Shown piece by piece: positions 1 to 9,920 of a stretch of DNA of 41,120 nt (its first letter is position 1; every line of letters starts with the position of its first letter). A program made the position numbers and the translations under genes. The notes under the pieces were generated by a model, which saw only the letters and a list, made by a program, of their open reading frames with translations, did not search any database and was not told where the DNA came from. Source of the stretch: Caedibacter sp. 38-128 (GTDB lineage: Bacteria > Pseudomonadota > Alphaproteobacteria > Caedimonadales > Caedimonadaceae); assembly GCA_001898705.1 (NCBI GenBank), contig MKUU01000041.1:1-41120 (forward strand). Direction: 5' to 3'.

Positions 1-627
1 GGATGTATATTTTGAAGGAAGGCTCAAATTGAAGCTGAGCAATTAAACGCTGACACAGTTAGTCGAACATTCCCATTGTTGTGACAGAACGGAGTAAATG
101 CATTTTATATCTCGATACTTCCTCGTGTATAGCATGTATATAGCATAGCCTCTTTACTTATATAAACCCTTGGCTTCTTGTAGAAAAAAAAAACTTTACT
201 CACTCTATTAATTGTTTGAAAAAACTTTACTTTCTTTTTTTCCTTTGCCCACCCATACCTAAAAATTCTTTATCTCTTCAGCATCTCCTGCATCCCCGCT
301 TCTCGCCTCGGCGAAGCCTGGATCGTAGGGATGACAAGAAAGAGTATTCTTCCTCTCTCGGATCTTTTCCATGCCTTTCCTCTTTTCCAAAGAAAAAGCC
401 AGAAAAAGTGTTCTCTGGTTGTCACTCACTTCATGACTTTCCTAGCTTCCGCCTATCACACACGTTTTCACTACACTTCTCCTCCTCCTGGCCCGTACCT
501 GTTATGCGCATAATCATATTTCTCACTATCTCTTTTTCTCTTCTTTTCTTTGACATTGTTGCCTCCTTCTGTTGTTTTTATCGTTATCTGTTGTTATCGC
601 CCTCATTGCCTTCCTTCCATTTTCGAG

Positions 628-648
628 ACCGTGCCTGCCACATACGGT
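628..648. repeat. Palindromic repeat, type A hairpin, copy 1
   Basis: A 21-bp element whose ends ACCGT and ACGGT are complementary, with an inner GTG-CCTGC-CAC stem-loop. The copy at 721-741 has AGCGT and ACGCT at the same places, so both sides of the stem changed together. A third related copy lies at 40837-40856 near the other end of the window. Confidence 0.6.
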
Positions 649-680
649 TGAGGGATTTTGGTATCTTGCCTCAGTATGTC

Positions 681-700
681 ATTCCCACGGGGGCGGGAAT
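681..700. repeat. Palindromic repeat, ATTCCC/GGGAAT hairpin
   Basis: ATTCCC and GGGAAT form a 6-bp stem around a C/G-rich loop. It resembles the class of short palindromic repeats reading like 'TCATTCCC...GGGAAT' that are dispersed in many alphaproteobacterial genomes. It lies between the two type A hairpins. Confidence 0.5.
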
Positions 701-720
701 TCATCCCATTCCTTTCTGCA

Positions 721-808
721 AGCGTGCCTCTCACGTACGCTTGGGACTTTCTGGCCCCTTTCAGCTTCCTCTGGCTGCCTGAGATCCTCGGTACAAGACC
801 GAGGATGA
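721..808 (+). repeat. Composite dispersed repeat: type A hairpin, linker, type B hairpin
   Basis: An 88-bp unit. It starts with the type A hairpin (721-741, AGCGT/ACGCT ends), continues through a linker containing CCTCTGGCTGCCTGAGATCC, and ends in a perfect 9-bp stem, ATCCTCGGT-acaag-ACCGAGGAT (784-806). The first part and linker recur at about 40837-40880, and the linker end plus type B hairpin recur inverted at 938-977. Translated on the minus strand it gives the string VILGLVPRISGSQ, familiar from spurious ORFs over alphaproteobacterial palindromic repeats. Confidence 0.65.
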
Positions 809-934
809 CCGTGTGGTGGTTGTACTTGCAGCTCATCAGTTTTAATTCTTTTATTTCCAAAAATTTTTCCTCCTTTTTTCTTGTTCTCTTTTCTATTCAG
901 ACCTCACAGATGATCTTCAAAACTTGCATCCTTC

Positions 935-982
935 GTCATCCTAGGCCCTGTGCCTAGGATCTCAAGCAGCCGAAAGACTTCT
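935..982 (-). repeat. Dispersed repeat, inverted copy with type B hairpin
   Basis: On the minus strand this reads CGGCTGCTTGAGATCCTAGG and onward, matching the linker and type B hairpin of the unit at 721-808. The stem is ATCCTAGGC-cctgt-GCCTAGGAT as read on +, a perfect 9 bp at 938-960. Relative to the other copy, two stem pairs are replaced by other complementary pairs (C-G to A-T and T-A to C-G), so the palindrome is preserved while its sequence drifts. Confidence 0.65.
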
Positions 983-990
983 CCTGTCAC

Positions 991-1275
991 CTAAAAAAGT
1001 TCTTCATATAAATCTTTCCAATCCCCATTTTTTTCTTGGATAAGGTTTACTTTCCATTCTCTTGAGTAACACTTAAGACTTTTCTCACGTTGAATCGCTT
1101 CTCTAGGTGTTTCGAAAAGTTCATAAAAGACAAGTGTGGTTACTTTGTATCTTTTTGTAAAACCATCAACGATACCTTCTTTATGCTCCCAAACACGCCT
1201 TACTAAGTTATTAGTTACGCCAACATAGAGAACTCCATGAGGCTTATTTGTCATGATGTAAACGTAATGAGTCAT
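991..1275 (-). CDS. GIY-YIG nuclease family protein
   Basis: A 94-residue single-domain protein of the small GIY-YIG endonuclease group (COG2827, YhbQ/UPF0213-like). The signature is visible as VYI near residues 5-7 and LYVGV at 16-20, followed by NLVRRVWEHK (the arginine of the active site) and a C-terminal REAIQREKSLK helix typical of the group. The length matches the family. ATG at 1275 is preceded by AAAAGG about 8 bases upstream. The family's cellular role is not settled; a structure-specific DNA nuclease role is inferred from the fold. It stands alone inside a repeat-rich, gene-poor stretch, a setting that suggests an accessory locus. Confidence 0.85.
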   Translation of the reverse strand: MTHYVYIMTNKPHGVLYVGVTNNLVRRVWEHKEGIVDGFTKRYKVTTLVFYELFETPREAIQREKSLKCYSREWKVNLIQEKNGDWKDLYEELF

Positions 1276-2292
1276 CTCGATTACCTTTTCTTATTTTTCT
1301 TCTCGCACCTTTTAGCAGCCTCTTGTCGCCATTCGTTGCCCGTCTGCCTTCCCTGGATCCCGACCTTTCGCCGCGGCAAAGTCTTTGGTGTAGCCTGGTC
1401 CTCGGAGATGACAAGAAAAAGGATCCTACCTCCCTCATCAAAGATCAGATCCCACCATCGATTGAAGATCTGGTGCCACTCACGCCTTCGCTTGTCGCCT
1501 TGAGAAGCTTTGAAACAGCATGCTTCTCGCTTCAAATCCTCTTTGAGTAACCTTTTCATTATCGTTGACTTCCCGAGGCCTGTTTGTGACCCGTGATTCT
1601 TCGTAAAGTTTGTTTTTTGTTCATCTATGTTCATCATTTTATATCTCCCTGTTTATATTTTTTTTGTTTCTATTATTTGCCCCTTTCCCTTCCTATGTAG
1701 TTTGCCCACAGGAAAGAATCGGGAAGCCTTTTTCTCTTACGTTAAGAAGTTAAGATAAGGACAGAACCAATCATTTCTTTCATCTCATGATGAGGCCTGC
1801 CTTTATCCTTCCCTCGACCACTCAGGGTTTTATGATTCCCGAGATAAGCGTTTGATCAGGACGCTTTTGGTATTCTTTTCCCTGAAGAAACGCCCCTGGA
1901 AAAAGACAAAGCAAAAGCATTCACTCAAAAAGAGTGTTAAAAGGCTTATACTCTTTAATAATTTAGGTTGTTATCCCTGCCTTATTATTCTTTTTATTGA
2001 GACGATTGAGACAGACTTTATGAAAGAATTATGAAACTTTTTTAAGGTTTCATAAGAGAAGAAAATCATCTCTGACCATCTATTATCAGGCTATCATATA
2101 CAGATACAAAAATCAAGAAAATTCGACACAAGAACAAAAGAAATAAAGATGTAATATCAATAAGTTATAAAATAATTTTGCGATTATTTTTCAGTCTTTT
2201 TATCCCGCATGCAACAAGGTAAGTTTTTTCATTTTAGACCAACAAAATTGCGACCTCTTCGTCAACACAGTTTTTGCTCGTAACTTTCTCAC
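1276..2292. other. Gene-poor stretch between GIY-YIG gene and mutS
   Basis: No firm gene is seen. Repeat remnants occur near 1350-1410: CCTGGATCC, then CCTGGTCCTCGGAGATGACA, related to the piece at 310-335. A minus-strand frame from 1637 to 1281 has a good ribosome-binding site (AGGGAGATATAAA before ATG) and begins with a P-loop-like GSQTGLGKST, but it runs into repeat-derived sequence after about 60 codons. If it ever was a gene, it is a remnant. The stretch 1840-2292 is AT-rich, with one hairpin at 2029-2055. Confidence 0.5.
2029..2055. terminator. Possible weak terminator hairpin downstream of mutS
   Basis: A perfect 9-bp inverted repeat TTATGAAAC / GTTTCATAA with a 9-base T-rich loop. 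Read on the minus strand it is followed by TTCTTTCAT, a broken T tract. It lies about 240 bp past the mutS stop. The stem is AT-rich, so termination strength is doubtful; it may be just a local inverted repeat. Confidence 0.3.
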
Positions 2293-4917
2293 TTAAGCGA
2301 CATTGCTGTCCTTTATCAAAGCCCGCAACTCATATAAAAGTTCCAAACCTTGACGCGGTGTTATTTCATCCAACGATAAAGACTTCAATTTATTTTCAAG
2401 CGGCGACTGATAAGAAAGAGGAACCCCTGAAGGAATGGTAAATAAAGGGAGTTCAGAGATCTTTACCTTCCCTTGTTTTGCCTTTTTATTCTCAAGGTCA
2501 TTTAAAAGGATTTCTGCGCGCTTTAAAACAGCAGAAGGCATCCCAGCGAGTTTTGCCACATGAAGCCCATAAGAACGGTCTGCAGCGCCTTCAATGATCT
2601 CGTGTAAGAAGATAACGTCGCCCTGCCACTCTTTGACGCGCATCGTGTAGCATTTTAAATTCTTGAGCTTCTCTTCAAGTTCCGTGAGTTCATGATAATG
2701 TGTGGCGAAAAGAGCCCGGCTTTGATTCACATCATGCAGATGCTCTAACGTTGCCCAAGCAATTGAGAGCCCATCATAGGTTGAAGTCCCACGCCCCACT
2801 TCATCAAGGATCACAAGGGAATGCTTCGTTGCTTGATTCAAAATAGCAGCAGTCTCGACCATTTCAACCATGAAAGTTGAATGTCCACGCGCCAAATCAT
2901 CGGACGCGCCGACGCGAGAGAAAAGGCGATCAACAATTCCAATGTGCGCTTTCGCAGCTGGCACAAAAGAGCCTATTTGCGCCAAGAGAACCATTAGCGC
3001 ATTTTGCCTTAAAAACGTGCTCTTTCCTGCCATGTTTGGCCCTGTCAGCAACCATATATTTTCTTGCTCGGCCATCACACAATTATTCGTCACAAACTTG
3101 CTTGCATTGGCTTGTTTAAGCGAAGCTTCCACTACAGGATGCCGTCCCTCAATAATTTCAAAAGCGGTTGAATCATCGATCTCGGGACAACAATAATTTT
3201 CAGTCTCGGCAAGATGTGCTAAGGACGCTGACACATCTAAATTCGCAATTGCTTGGGCGGCTTCCTGAATTTCGTGAGCTCTACCAAGCACTTCCATCAC
3301 GAGATCATCAAATAACTTTAACTCAAGCGCCAACACCTGTTCAGAGGCTGAATTGAGTTTTTGCTCAAACTCCGTCAGCTCAACCGTGGTAAAGCGCATC
3401 GCATTTGCCATTGTTTGTCGATGAATGAAGGTGGGACCAATTTTTGCGGCTTGGGCTGCTGTTACTTCAATATGATAGCCAATAATATTATTATGCTTAA
3501 CTTTTAAGGAAGGAATGCCAAGCTCTTGCGCGTATTTTGTCTGCAAATTAATAATTAATTTTCGACCTTCTTCTTTTAAAAGGCGCGCTTCATCCAGCCC
3601 TTCATGATATCCTTTTTGAATAAACCCCCCATCCCTGGCAAAATAAGGAAGATCATCTGCAAGAGCTCTTGCCAACCGATCGATTAGAAGGGAGTGCTCA
3701 CCCAAAGAACGTTGAATTTTTACTAAACCTTGAGGTAGCTCTTGAAAGGATTTTAAGCGAGTTTGAAGAAGGGAAGCAATCTTCACCCCTTCCCGTAACG
3801 CAGCCAAATCTCTTGGCCCGCCACGCCCAAGACTCAAGCGCGATAAAGAACGTTCAAAATCAGGGGTGGCTTTTAAAATTTCCCTGATATCTGTTCTTAA
3901 TACATTGTTTTCTTTAAAGAGTTTAACTATTTCAAGCCTCATTTTAAGGCGCGTAATATTGGTTAAAGGATGGGAGAGATGCAAAGCCAAGAGCCTGCCC
4001 CCTTGTGCCGTCAATGTTTTGTCGATCACACTGAGAAGGCTTCCTTTATACGCCCCTTGTTGGGTCATGGTCAGCTCAAGATTACGTCTTGTTGCTGCAT
4101 CGATTTCCATAAATTCTGTTGCTTTAAGGCGCCGTAAAGGACATAGCTTTGGCATGCCTCCTTTTTGCGTCAAAGACACATATTCTAATAAAGCCCCAGC
4201 CGCGGTTATTTCATGCGGCAGGAATGCCCCAAATCCTTCTAGCGTTTTGATGCCATAAATTTCCTCAAGTCGTTTTTGGGCATTCCGGTGATCGAAACGG
4301 CTTTCTGCTTGGGGGTAAAGAATATTTTTCCATATCGAAAAAATTTCAAAGAGTTCTTCTTTTTGACATAACTTTTCTGAAACGATAAGTTCTGAAGGAG
4401 AGATCCTTGCGAGCACTTCCGGTAACTTCTCACGGGCACAACTCTCAACAAAAAAAGAACCCGTTGAAATATCCATAAAGCTTAAGGCAAATTTATGCCC
4501 TTTTTGCAGGGGGTCTTCGATAAGAACACAAAGAAAATTATGACGGCGCGCCTCTAATAAATTATCTTCTGTGAGCGTGCCAGGCGTGACAAGGCGTATG
4601 ACATCGCGCGCAACAACAGCTTTAGGGCCTCTTTTTTTAGCCTCTTCAGGGTTTTCCACTTGCTCACAAATCGCAACTCGAAATCCCTGCCTGACAAGCC
4701 TCGCAAGATATCCCTCAACAGCATGAGCCGGCACCCCACACATGGGGATATCTTCACCCTCATTCTTACCACGCTTTGTCAGCGCAATGTCGAGGGCTTG
4801 AGCGGCTTTAATGGCATCCTCAAAAAAAAGCTCATAGAAATCCCCCATCCGATAAAACAAAAGGTCATCTGGGTGATCGGCTTTAATTCGATGATATTGC
4901 GCCATCATTGGCGTCAT
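2293..4917 (-). CDS. mutS: DNA mismatch repair protein MutS
   Basis: An 874-residue MutS, the ATPase that recognises mismatched bases and starts mismatch repair with MutL. The N-terminal mismatch-binding motif GDFYEL is at residues 25-30, with the wedging Phe27 and partner Glu29. The connector, lever and clamp domains follow. The P-loop GPNMAGKST lies near residue 626, followed by [15 protein letters not shown] (Walker B and signature) and FATHYHEL (switch His). Length is normal for the family. ATG at 4917 begins [12 protein letters not shown]; an internal start at residue 4 or 5 is possible. It is divergent from the UbiH-type gene across 124 bp, and no mutL lies in the window. It appears intact. 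Confidence 0.98.
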   Translation of the reverse strand: MTPMMAQYHRIKADHPDDLLFYRMGDFYELFFEDAIKAAQALDIALTKRGKNEGEDIPMCGVPAHAVEGYLARLVRQGFRVAICEQVENPEEAKKRGPKAVVARDVIRLVTPGTLTEDNLLEARRHNFLCVLIEDPLQKGHKFALSFMDISTGSFFVESCAREKLPEVLARISPSELIVSEKLCQKEELFEIFSIWKNILYPQAESRFDHRNAQKRLEEIYGIKTLEGFGAFLPHEITAAGALLEYVSLTQKGGMPKLCPLRRLKATEFMEIDAATRRNLELTMTQQGAYKGSLLSVIDKTLTAQGGRLLALHLSHPLTNITRLKMRLEIVKLFKENNVLRTDIREILKATPDFERSLSRLSLGRGGPRDLAALREGVKIASLLQTRLKSFQELPQGLVKIQRSLGEHSLLIDRLARALADDLPYFARDGGFIQKGYHEGLDEARLLKEEGRKLIINLQTKYAQELGIPSLKVKHNNIIGYHIEVTAAQAAKIGPTFIHRQTMANAMRFTTVELTEFEQKLNSASEQVLALELKLFDDLVMEVLGRAHEIQEAAQAIANLDVSASLAHLAETENYCCPEIDDSTAFEIIEGRHPVVEASLKQANASKFVTNNCVMAEQENIWLLTGPNMAGKSTFLRQNALMVLLAQIGSFVPAAKAHIGIVDRLFSRVGASDDLARGHSTFMVEMVETAAILNQATKHSLVILDEVGRGTSTYDGLSIAWATLEHLHDVNQSRALFATHYHELTELEEKLKNLKCYTMRVKEWQGDVIFLHEIIEGAADRSYGLHVAKLAGMPSAVLKRAEILLNDLENKKAKQGKVKISELPLFTIPSGVPLSYQSPLENKLKSLSLDEITPRQGLELLYELRALIKDSNVA

Positions 4918-5041
4918 TGATGTATCCCCTTATCAGTCACTACATATCTCTAACCTATTAAATATATCTTTGCAAACTTATGACCCTTTGAGGATAGAAA
5001 TAATGGTATTTAAAATTTTTTAAATCGTCTATTCTCTCAGA

Positions 5042-6262
5042 ATGATGAAGAATTCTTTAGACGTTAGTACACTTATTGTTGGGGCTGGCCCCGTTGGCGC
5101 AATGCTTGCATTAGCACTTGCTCAAGCCGGGGTTAAAAGTGCGATTGTTGACACCTGTGATCCGGCTCAAGTTGTTGAAACAACTTTTGATGGGCGCACA
5201 CTTGCAATTTCTCATGGTTCTCACCTTATTTTTAAAGCGCTAGGACTCTGGGAAGAAATTTCAGCTTTTGTTGAACCCATTAAAAAGATTCATATCTCTC
5301 AAGCCAATCACTTAGGATATGTTCATTATGATGAAAAGGATTCAAATGGTTTTGCAATGGGATATATCATTGAGAATCGCCATTTGCGTCGAATCCTTTT
5401 TAAGGCGATTTTCAATCATCCTCTTATTCAGTGCTGCATCCCTGATGAGGTCAAAAGCTTAAACCGACAACCGTTCTTCATTGAGGCCACACTTGAACAA
5501 CAAGAAAAGATAAAAGTACCTCTGGTTGTTGCTGCAGATGGAAGGAATTCTATCACGCGACAACAAGCTGGCCTTAAAGCGCACGCTTGGTCATATCATC
5601 AACTCGCTCTTGTTGGCATGCTTAAGACTGAATTTCCGCATGAAAATATTGCTTTTGAACATTTCCTTCCCTCAGGCCCGCTTGCATTGCTCCCAATGCA
5701 GAATAACCTTTGTTCATTTGTATGGAGTGTTGACAGACAATATGGCGAGCACCTTTTAGCTCTGTCAGAACAAGAATTTTCTGCTCAACTGCAAGCAACT
5801 TTTGGTGATTACCTTGGAAAATTTGAATTGGTTAGCCAAAGATGGTCTTATCCTTTAGGAGGCGTCTTAGTTCCGCAATTAATTGCGGAAAGGCTTGCTC
5901 TCATAGGGGATGCTGCCCACGTGATTCATCCCGTGGCTGGACAAGGCTTAAATCTCGGGTTTCGAGATGCTGTGACGCTGGCAGAAGTCCTTGTGGATGC
6001 CGCCCGCGTTGGCATGGATATAGGAAGCGCTCAAATCTTAGAGAGATACCAAAGATGGCGCCGATTTGATGTCCTCACATTAACAGGCGTCACCGATCTT
6101 TTAATTCGGTCCTTCTCAAATGATTCTAAACTCCTCGGAAATCTACGGATGATAGGATTACGCCTTACTAATCGATTGCCTGTCTTAAAACAGGTCATGA
6201 CGCAGCATGCGATGGGGCTTTTAGGTGAAAAACCTCGTCTTTTGCAAGGGTTACCCCTTTAA
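5042..6262 (+). CDS. UbiH/UbiF/COQ6-family FAD-dependent hydroxylase
   Basis: A 406-residue flavoprotein monooxygenase of the ubiquinone-biosynthesis group, which hydroxylates the aromatic ring of the quinone precursor using FAD, NAD(P)H and O2. Visible motifs are the dinucleotide-binding GAGPVG at residues 14-19, the mid-protein DGRNS at about 168 and the FAD-ribityl motif [18 protein letters not shown] at about 292. Together these define the family, but sequence alone does not say which ring position is modified (UbiH, UbiF, UbiI or alphaproteobacterial UbiL/UbiM), so no symbol is given. ATG at 5042 is followed by a second ATG, and either may be used. The stop codon shares a TTAA with convergent rnhA. 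ubiG, of the same pathway, lies 15 kb away. Confidence 0.9.
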   Translation: MMKNSLDVSTLIVGAGPVGAMLALALAQAGVKSAIVDTCDPAQVVETTFDGRTLAISHGSHLIFKALGLWEEISAFVEPIKKIHISQANHLGYVHYDEKDSNGFAMGYIIENRHLRRILFKAIFNHPLIQCCIPDEVKSLNRQPFFIEATLEQQEKIKVPLVVAADGRNSITRQQAGLKAHAWSYHQLALVGMLKTEFPHENIAFEHFLPSGPLALLPMQNNLCSFVWSVDRQYGEHLLALSEQEFSAQLQATFGDYLGKFELVSQRWSYPLGGVLVPQLIAERLALIGDAAHVIHPVAGQGLNLGFRDAVTLAEVLVDAARVGMDIGSAQILERYQRWRRFDVLTLTGVTDLLIRSFSNDSKLLGNLRMIGLRLTNRLPVLKQVMTQHAMGLLGEKPRLLQGLPL

Positions 6263-6753
6263 CGCTGAGGATTAATTTCCTGAGACATCATAATTTGCAC
6301 AATAGCGTTTCTTGCTAAAACATCGGCACGCTCATTCTCAGGATGCCCTGCATGTCCCTTAACCCAATGCCATTCAATGTCATATTGAGCGGCTAATGCA
6401 TCAAGCTTTTGCCAAAGATCCATGTTTTTAACATCATCACGCCCAGCTGTCTTCCAGCCATTGCTTTTCCATTTAGAAAGCCAAAGTTTCATTCCATTTT
6501 GAAGATATTGACTATCCGTGTAAAGTTTAACAAAAGTTGGTTTTTTAAGCGCTTCAAGTCCTTTAATGGCTGCAATCAACTCCATACGATTATTGGTGGT
6601 ATTGAGGTCTCCGCCGGCGAATTCTTTTTCTTCGCCACTTTCCGACCGCAAAATAACACCCCATCCTCCGGGGCCGGGATTCCCACTACACGCACCATCT
6701 GTAAAAATTTCAACGGTGTTCTTCTGAACGGATGTTTGTTCCATATTTACCAT
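6259..6753 (-). CDS. rnhA: Ribonuclease HI
   Basis: A 164-residue RNase HI that cleaves the RNA strand of RNA-DNA hybrids. All four carboxylates of the two-metal site are present: Asp19 (FTDGAC), Glu58 (NRMEL), Asp80 (YTDSQY) and Asp144 (ERADVL), plus the flexible-loop His134 (KGHAGH). The basic handle [16 protein letters not shown] is retained. Two starts are possible, ATG 6753 or ATG 6744; neither has a strong Shine-Dalgarno sequence. The stop codon overlaps that of the convergent UbiH-type gene in one TTAA. Confidence 0.97.
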   Translation of the reverse strand: MVNMEQTSVQKNTVEIFTDGACSGNPGPGGWGVILRSESGEEKEFAGGDLNTTNNRMELIAAIKGLEALKKPTFVKLYTDSQYLQNGMKLWLSKWKSNGWKTAGRDDVKNMDLWQKLDALAAQYDIEWHWVKGHAGHPENERADVLARNAIVQIMMSQEINPQR

Positions 6754-6946
6754 CTTGTGTTAAAAGTTATGCTTCAGTAAGCTATGCACGTCCCTAAAAT
6801 GGAGTATAAATTATGACAGTTCCCCATATGATGCAAACTCATCCCCATATAAGGTTGAAAAAGGTAAAGCCTTCTTTCGGTGTACTTGGGGTTCAGGGAC
6901 AAATCAACCCTTTTATCATAACACTTATCACCAATTTTGAGTAGAG

Positions 6947-7474
6947 ATGATCATGCACTATTTTTGGCCAATTTTATTAATAACCCTGCTTCCGTTAGGT
7001 GGCTGTCAAAACTCTCAGCCAACAGACTATCGTTCTTGCTTTTCTCCCCCAACAAATATTATCCATGAACTTTCGCGTCAGAGTTTTTTTGATCCCACAT
7101 TAACGCATGAAGTTGCCCGCCTTGAAATTGAATCCCTCAAAGAACTGGCTGAAAAAGATGAAAAGGAAGCGCTGCTTAGCTTTCAAATAGTCTTTGGGGC
7201 GTTAAGAAGCACAACAGAAACCAAAAAACTTAATGGAAACTATTTTATTACGATCACTGATCGAGAAGGAAATCCCTTGCTTAAGCAAACTTTCCCTCTA
7301 GAAATCACCTTTGAAGGCAAGAAAAAATATCAGCGAAAAATAAAAGAAGTGACGATGCCCGTTCCACTCGCCATCATTAACCAATGTGAGAAGTATCAAG
7401 TCCTGATTGGGTTTGACTTAAAAGGCCATGACCTTGAGCATAACTTGCGTCGATTAGAGCGAAAGCCTTCTTAA
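6947..7474 (+). CDS. Putative lipoprotein of unknown function
   Basis: A 175-residue protein with a short hydrophobic leader ending in LPLGGC. Cys20 fits a signal-peptidase II lipobox, so the mature protein is probably a membrane-anchored periplasmic lipoprotein. The mature part is hydrophilic. Residues around 70-150 contain alternating segments (FQIVFGALRS, NYFITITDREGNPLLKQTF, then FEGKKKYQRKIKEVTMPVP) that look like a beta-rich domain. I recognise no family. It has its own 190-bp upstream region and ends in a TTAA shared with the convergent reductase gene. A second ATG at codon 3 is possible as start. Confidence 0.75.
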   Translation: MIMHYFWPILLITLLPLGGCQNSQPTDYRSCFSPPTNIIHELSRQSFFDPTLTHEVARLEIESLKELAEKDEKEALLSFQIVFGALRSTTETKKLNGNYFITITDREGNPLLKQTFPLEITFEGKKKYQRKIKEVTMPVPLAIINQCEKYQVLIGFDLKGHDLEHNLRRLERKPS

Positions 7475-8502
7475 GCTGCAGCCGTTTCTTTATGAGGCAC
7501 GCCCTGAGTCGTTGAATGCTCAAAATGCCATACTTCACCAGGATGCACTAAAGTCCGTGCAGTATGGGCAGCCTGGGCAGCCTCAGCAAAGCCCGTTAAA
7601 ATAAGTTTTAACTTATGGGGATAAGTTGCGATATCGCCGATTGCAAGAATACCTGGCTGATTGGTTGCACACGTCCCTGGTTCAACTTGGATATGGTGTT
7701 TCTCAAGGGTCAGCCCCCAATCATTAATCGGACCTAGATTCATGGAAAGTCCGAAAAAAGGCAAGAGATAGTCTGTTTCAAGTCTTCGACTTTCACCGTC
7801 GAGAGTCTTCACAATGACCGTTTCAAGCTGACCATTATGTCCTTCCAGTCCCTCAAGCTGATAGGGCACAACAAGTTCTATCTTTCCTTGAGCGACAAGG
7901 CGATGCAGTTGCTCTTCAGACTCTGGTGCTGCTCGAAATTTTGGGCGCCTGTGCACGACCATGACTTTTTTTGCAATCTCGGAAAGGGATAGAGCCCAAT
8001 CTACAGCAGAATCCCCCCCACCTGCGATGACAACACGCTGATTGGTAAACTGTTCACGCTTCTTAATATAGTAAAGAACACTCTTGCCTTCATAAGCTTC
8101 AATCCCCGCTAAAGGAGGGCGATTAGGGCCAAAAGCGCCACATCCTGCAGCAATAATAACCACTTTTGTATTAATTTGCGTGCCGGCAGAGGTTTGCACG
8201 AACCACCGATTATCCTCAAGAGGTTGAAGGACTTCTACCTGCTGATTAAGATGGTAAACAGGATTAAAAGGCTGTGCTTGCTTCTCTAAATTCTTAATAA
8301 GCTCATTTGCCTCAACACGCGGAAATCCTGGAATATCATAAATTGGCTTCTCAGGATAAAGTGCGGCACATTGTCCCCCGACCATTTCAAGAGCATCTAC
8401 CACATGACATTTAAGACGCATCATCCCACATTCAAAAATGGTAAATAAACCAACAGGGCCGGCCCCAATAATGACAACATCTGTTTTTATCGCTGTATTC
8501 AT
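7471..8502 (-). CDS. Thioredoxin-reductase-like ferredoxin/flavodoxin-NAD(P) reductase
   Basis: A 343-residue FAD/NAD(P) oxidoreductase of the TrxB-like ferredoxin-NADP reductase type (YumC-like), which passes electrons between NAD(P)H and ferredoxin or flavodoxin. The FAD motif GAGPVG is at residues 13-18, the NADP-binding GGGDSAVDWA is mid-protein, and AIGDIATYP is the C-terminal FAD-contacting motif. The CxxC redox pair of true thioredoxin reductase is absent: the equivalent site reads GGGDSAVDW. That supports FNR over TrxB. The C-terminal extension after the GD motif also fits this group. It sits 17 bp after the MFS gene and is probably cotranscribed with it. Confidence 0.88.
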   Translation of the reverse strand: MNTAIKTDVVIIGAGPVGLFTIFECGMMRLKCHVVDALEMVGGQCAALYPEKPIYDIPGFPRVEANELIKNLEKQAQPFNPVYHLNQQVEVLQPLEDNRWFVQTSAGTQINTKVVIIAAGCGAFGPNRPPLAGIEAYEGKSVLYYIKKREQFTNQRVVIAGGGDSAVDWALSLSEIAKKVMVVHRRPKFRAAPESEEQLHRLVAQGKIELVVPYQLEGLEGHNGQLETVIVKTLDGESRRLETDYLLPFFGLSMNLGPINDWGLTLEKHHIQVEPGTCATNQPGILAIGDIATYPHKLKLILTGFAEAAQAAHTARTLVHPGEVWHFEHSTTQGVPHKETAAA

Positions 8503-8519
8503 TAAATTAGACTCTTTAT

Positions 8520-9728
8520 TTAACGTTTTGCTTTTTGAGAAGATTCAAGAAATGGCAGAAAGAGCAAGGCAATCCCAGCAACACATGCACTCAACCAAAA
8601 TGCAGCAGAAGGACTTTTATGGGTAAAAATCCATCCTGTGAGGGTGTTTGAAAGGAAAATCGTTACTCCAACGATCAAGTAGTAAATTCCAAAACCTGTG
8701 CCTCGAATTTCAGTAAAAGTTGTATCCGCAACTTTTGTTAAAAGCAAACTTTGCGTCATCCCCATCTGCAATCCCCAGAGGCTTGCACCAATCAAGACAA
8801 AGGTTGGCTCATGAGCCATCGCGAAGAATGCATTTGAAATCATTGTAATGATAAACCCAACCCCAATTAAAATACGTCGATCAAAACGATCTGAAAGACG
8901 CCCCATCGGATAAGCTGATGCAAATGCAAAAAGATTTTGCAAAACCATGAGAATAGGAACCTGACTCGGAGAAAGACCTTGGTTTGTCCCTTGCAAAATC
9001 ATATAAGCGCCACTGTAGTTTGAAAACATAAAAATCCCGGCAACAAAGACAACGCGCCAATACTGCTTATTAAGATGCCGCGTATGCCTAAGATGAGCCC
9101 AGAAAGAAATTTTTGCATGATGACGCTCAGCAATCGGAGAGTCTTGCACAAAAAAGATGAGCGCCAAAACAGCTAAAATGGGAGGAACTGCAGCCACCCA
9201 AAAGATGATCTGATAGTTCTCATTCGTGTGATGCATTAAAAACATAACAATGCCGGCGCCTGCAAAAGAACCAACCATAGATAATGTTTGGCGCAAGCCA
9301 AAACAAGCACCTTTCAAGCTTTTAGGCGCCAAATCTCCAACCAAAGCTTCTCTTGGTGTTGCCTGCAACCCATTGCTAACTCGATCAATAATGCGAGCCC
9401 CTGCAATCCACCCGAGCGAAGTTGCAATCGCAAAAATTGGACGAGACAAAGCAGAAAGGGCATAAGCAAAAATAAGAATAGGTTTACGACGATAGAGATA
9501 ATCACTCAAAACACCAGAAAAAATCCTTGTAAACAAAGAAGTTGCTTCAACGACCCCCTCTAAAATTCCCAAATTAAAAGTTGAAACTCCCAAAATTGTT
9601 GTCAGATAGATAGGGGAAAGGCTAAAGATAATCACTGAAGATAAATTAACTAATAAAGTGACTAACCCTATACTCCAAATACTTTTAGGAAGAGCAAAAA
9701 CAGAATATTTTTCAACAGATTGTTCCAT
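8520..9728 (-). CDS. MFS transporter
   Basis: A polytopic membrane protein of about 402 residues with the spacing of 12 helices expected for the major facilitator superfamily. The family loop motif between helices 2 and 3 appears as GVLSDYLYRRKP, and its repeat in the second half as GRLSDRFDRRIL. The substrate cannot be told from sequence. An upstream GTG at 9737 is in frame, but ATG at 9728 has GTGGAT before it and is preferred. It is followed after 17 bp by the FNR-like gene on the same strand, so the two probably form one transcript. Confidence 0.85.
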   Translation of the reverse strand: MEQSVEKYSVFALPKSIWSIGLVTLLVNLSSVIIFSLSPIYLTTILGVSTFNLGILEGVVEATSLFTRIFSGVLSDYLYRRKPILIFAYALSALSRPIFAIATSLGWIAGARIIDRVSNGLQATPREALVGDLAPKSLKGACFGLRQTLSMVGSFAGAGIVMFLMHHTNENYQIIFWVAAVPPILAVLALIFFVQDSPIAERHHAKISFWAHLRHTRHLNKQYWRVVFVAGIFMFSNYSGAYMILQGTNQGLSPSQVPILMVLQNLFAFASAYPMGRLSDRFDRRILIGVGFIITMISNAFFAMAHEPTFVLIGASLWGLQMGMTQSLLLTKVADTTFTEIRGTGFGIYYLIVGVTIFLSNTLTGWIFTHKSPSAAFWLSACVAGIALLFLPFLESSQKAKR

Positions 9729-9920
9729 TAAATCCACGTATTAAATAAGATAATTAAGAGTTGTGATGAGCATTTTTAAATTCAAGAAACCAAGCTAAAA
9801 TATGTTCGTTCAGGATATTACCAAAGCACTTTCCACTCGGCTAGGAAAAAATATACTCGAAAGAAGGTTTTTTCTAAGCTACTTTGCATCTAATTGAAAT
9901 TTAATAAGAGGAAAAGCTTT

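Larger units (their letters stand above)
1..990. other. Gene-poor, pyrimidine-rich region with palindromic repeats
   Basis: No convincing gene lies here. The + strand is strikingly C+T rich from about 215 to 960, which creates long open frames whose translations are low-complexity Phe/Ser/Leu/Pro and match no protein family I know. Embedded in it are several short hairpin-forming repeats (entries at 628, 681, 721 and 935). The first 46 bases are open in one frame up to a TAA and could be the end of a gene outside the window, but 14 codons cannot be judged. Confidence 0.6.

Noticed and set aside
2-46. Possible last 14 codons of a gene entering from the left
   Set aside because: Too short to judge; any frame can stay open over 45 bases.
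216-860. Several overlapping open frames of 60-190 codons on both strands
   Set aside because: They come from pyrimidine-rich or palindromic-repeat sequence, have low-complexity translations, lack good ribosome sites and contain the typical repeat-derived string VILGLVPRIS.
1852-2034. 60-codon frame starting with TTG on +
   Set aside because: No ribosome site, no recognisable domain, Lys/Phe/Leu-rich as expected from AT-rich DNA, and its end overlaps a hairpin.
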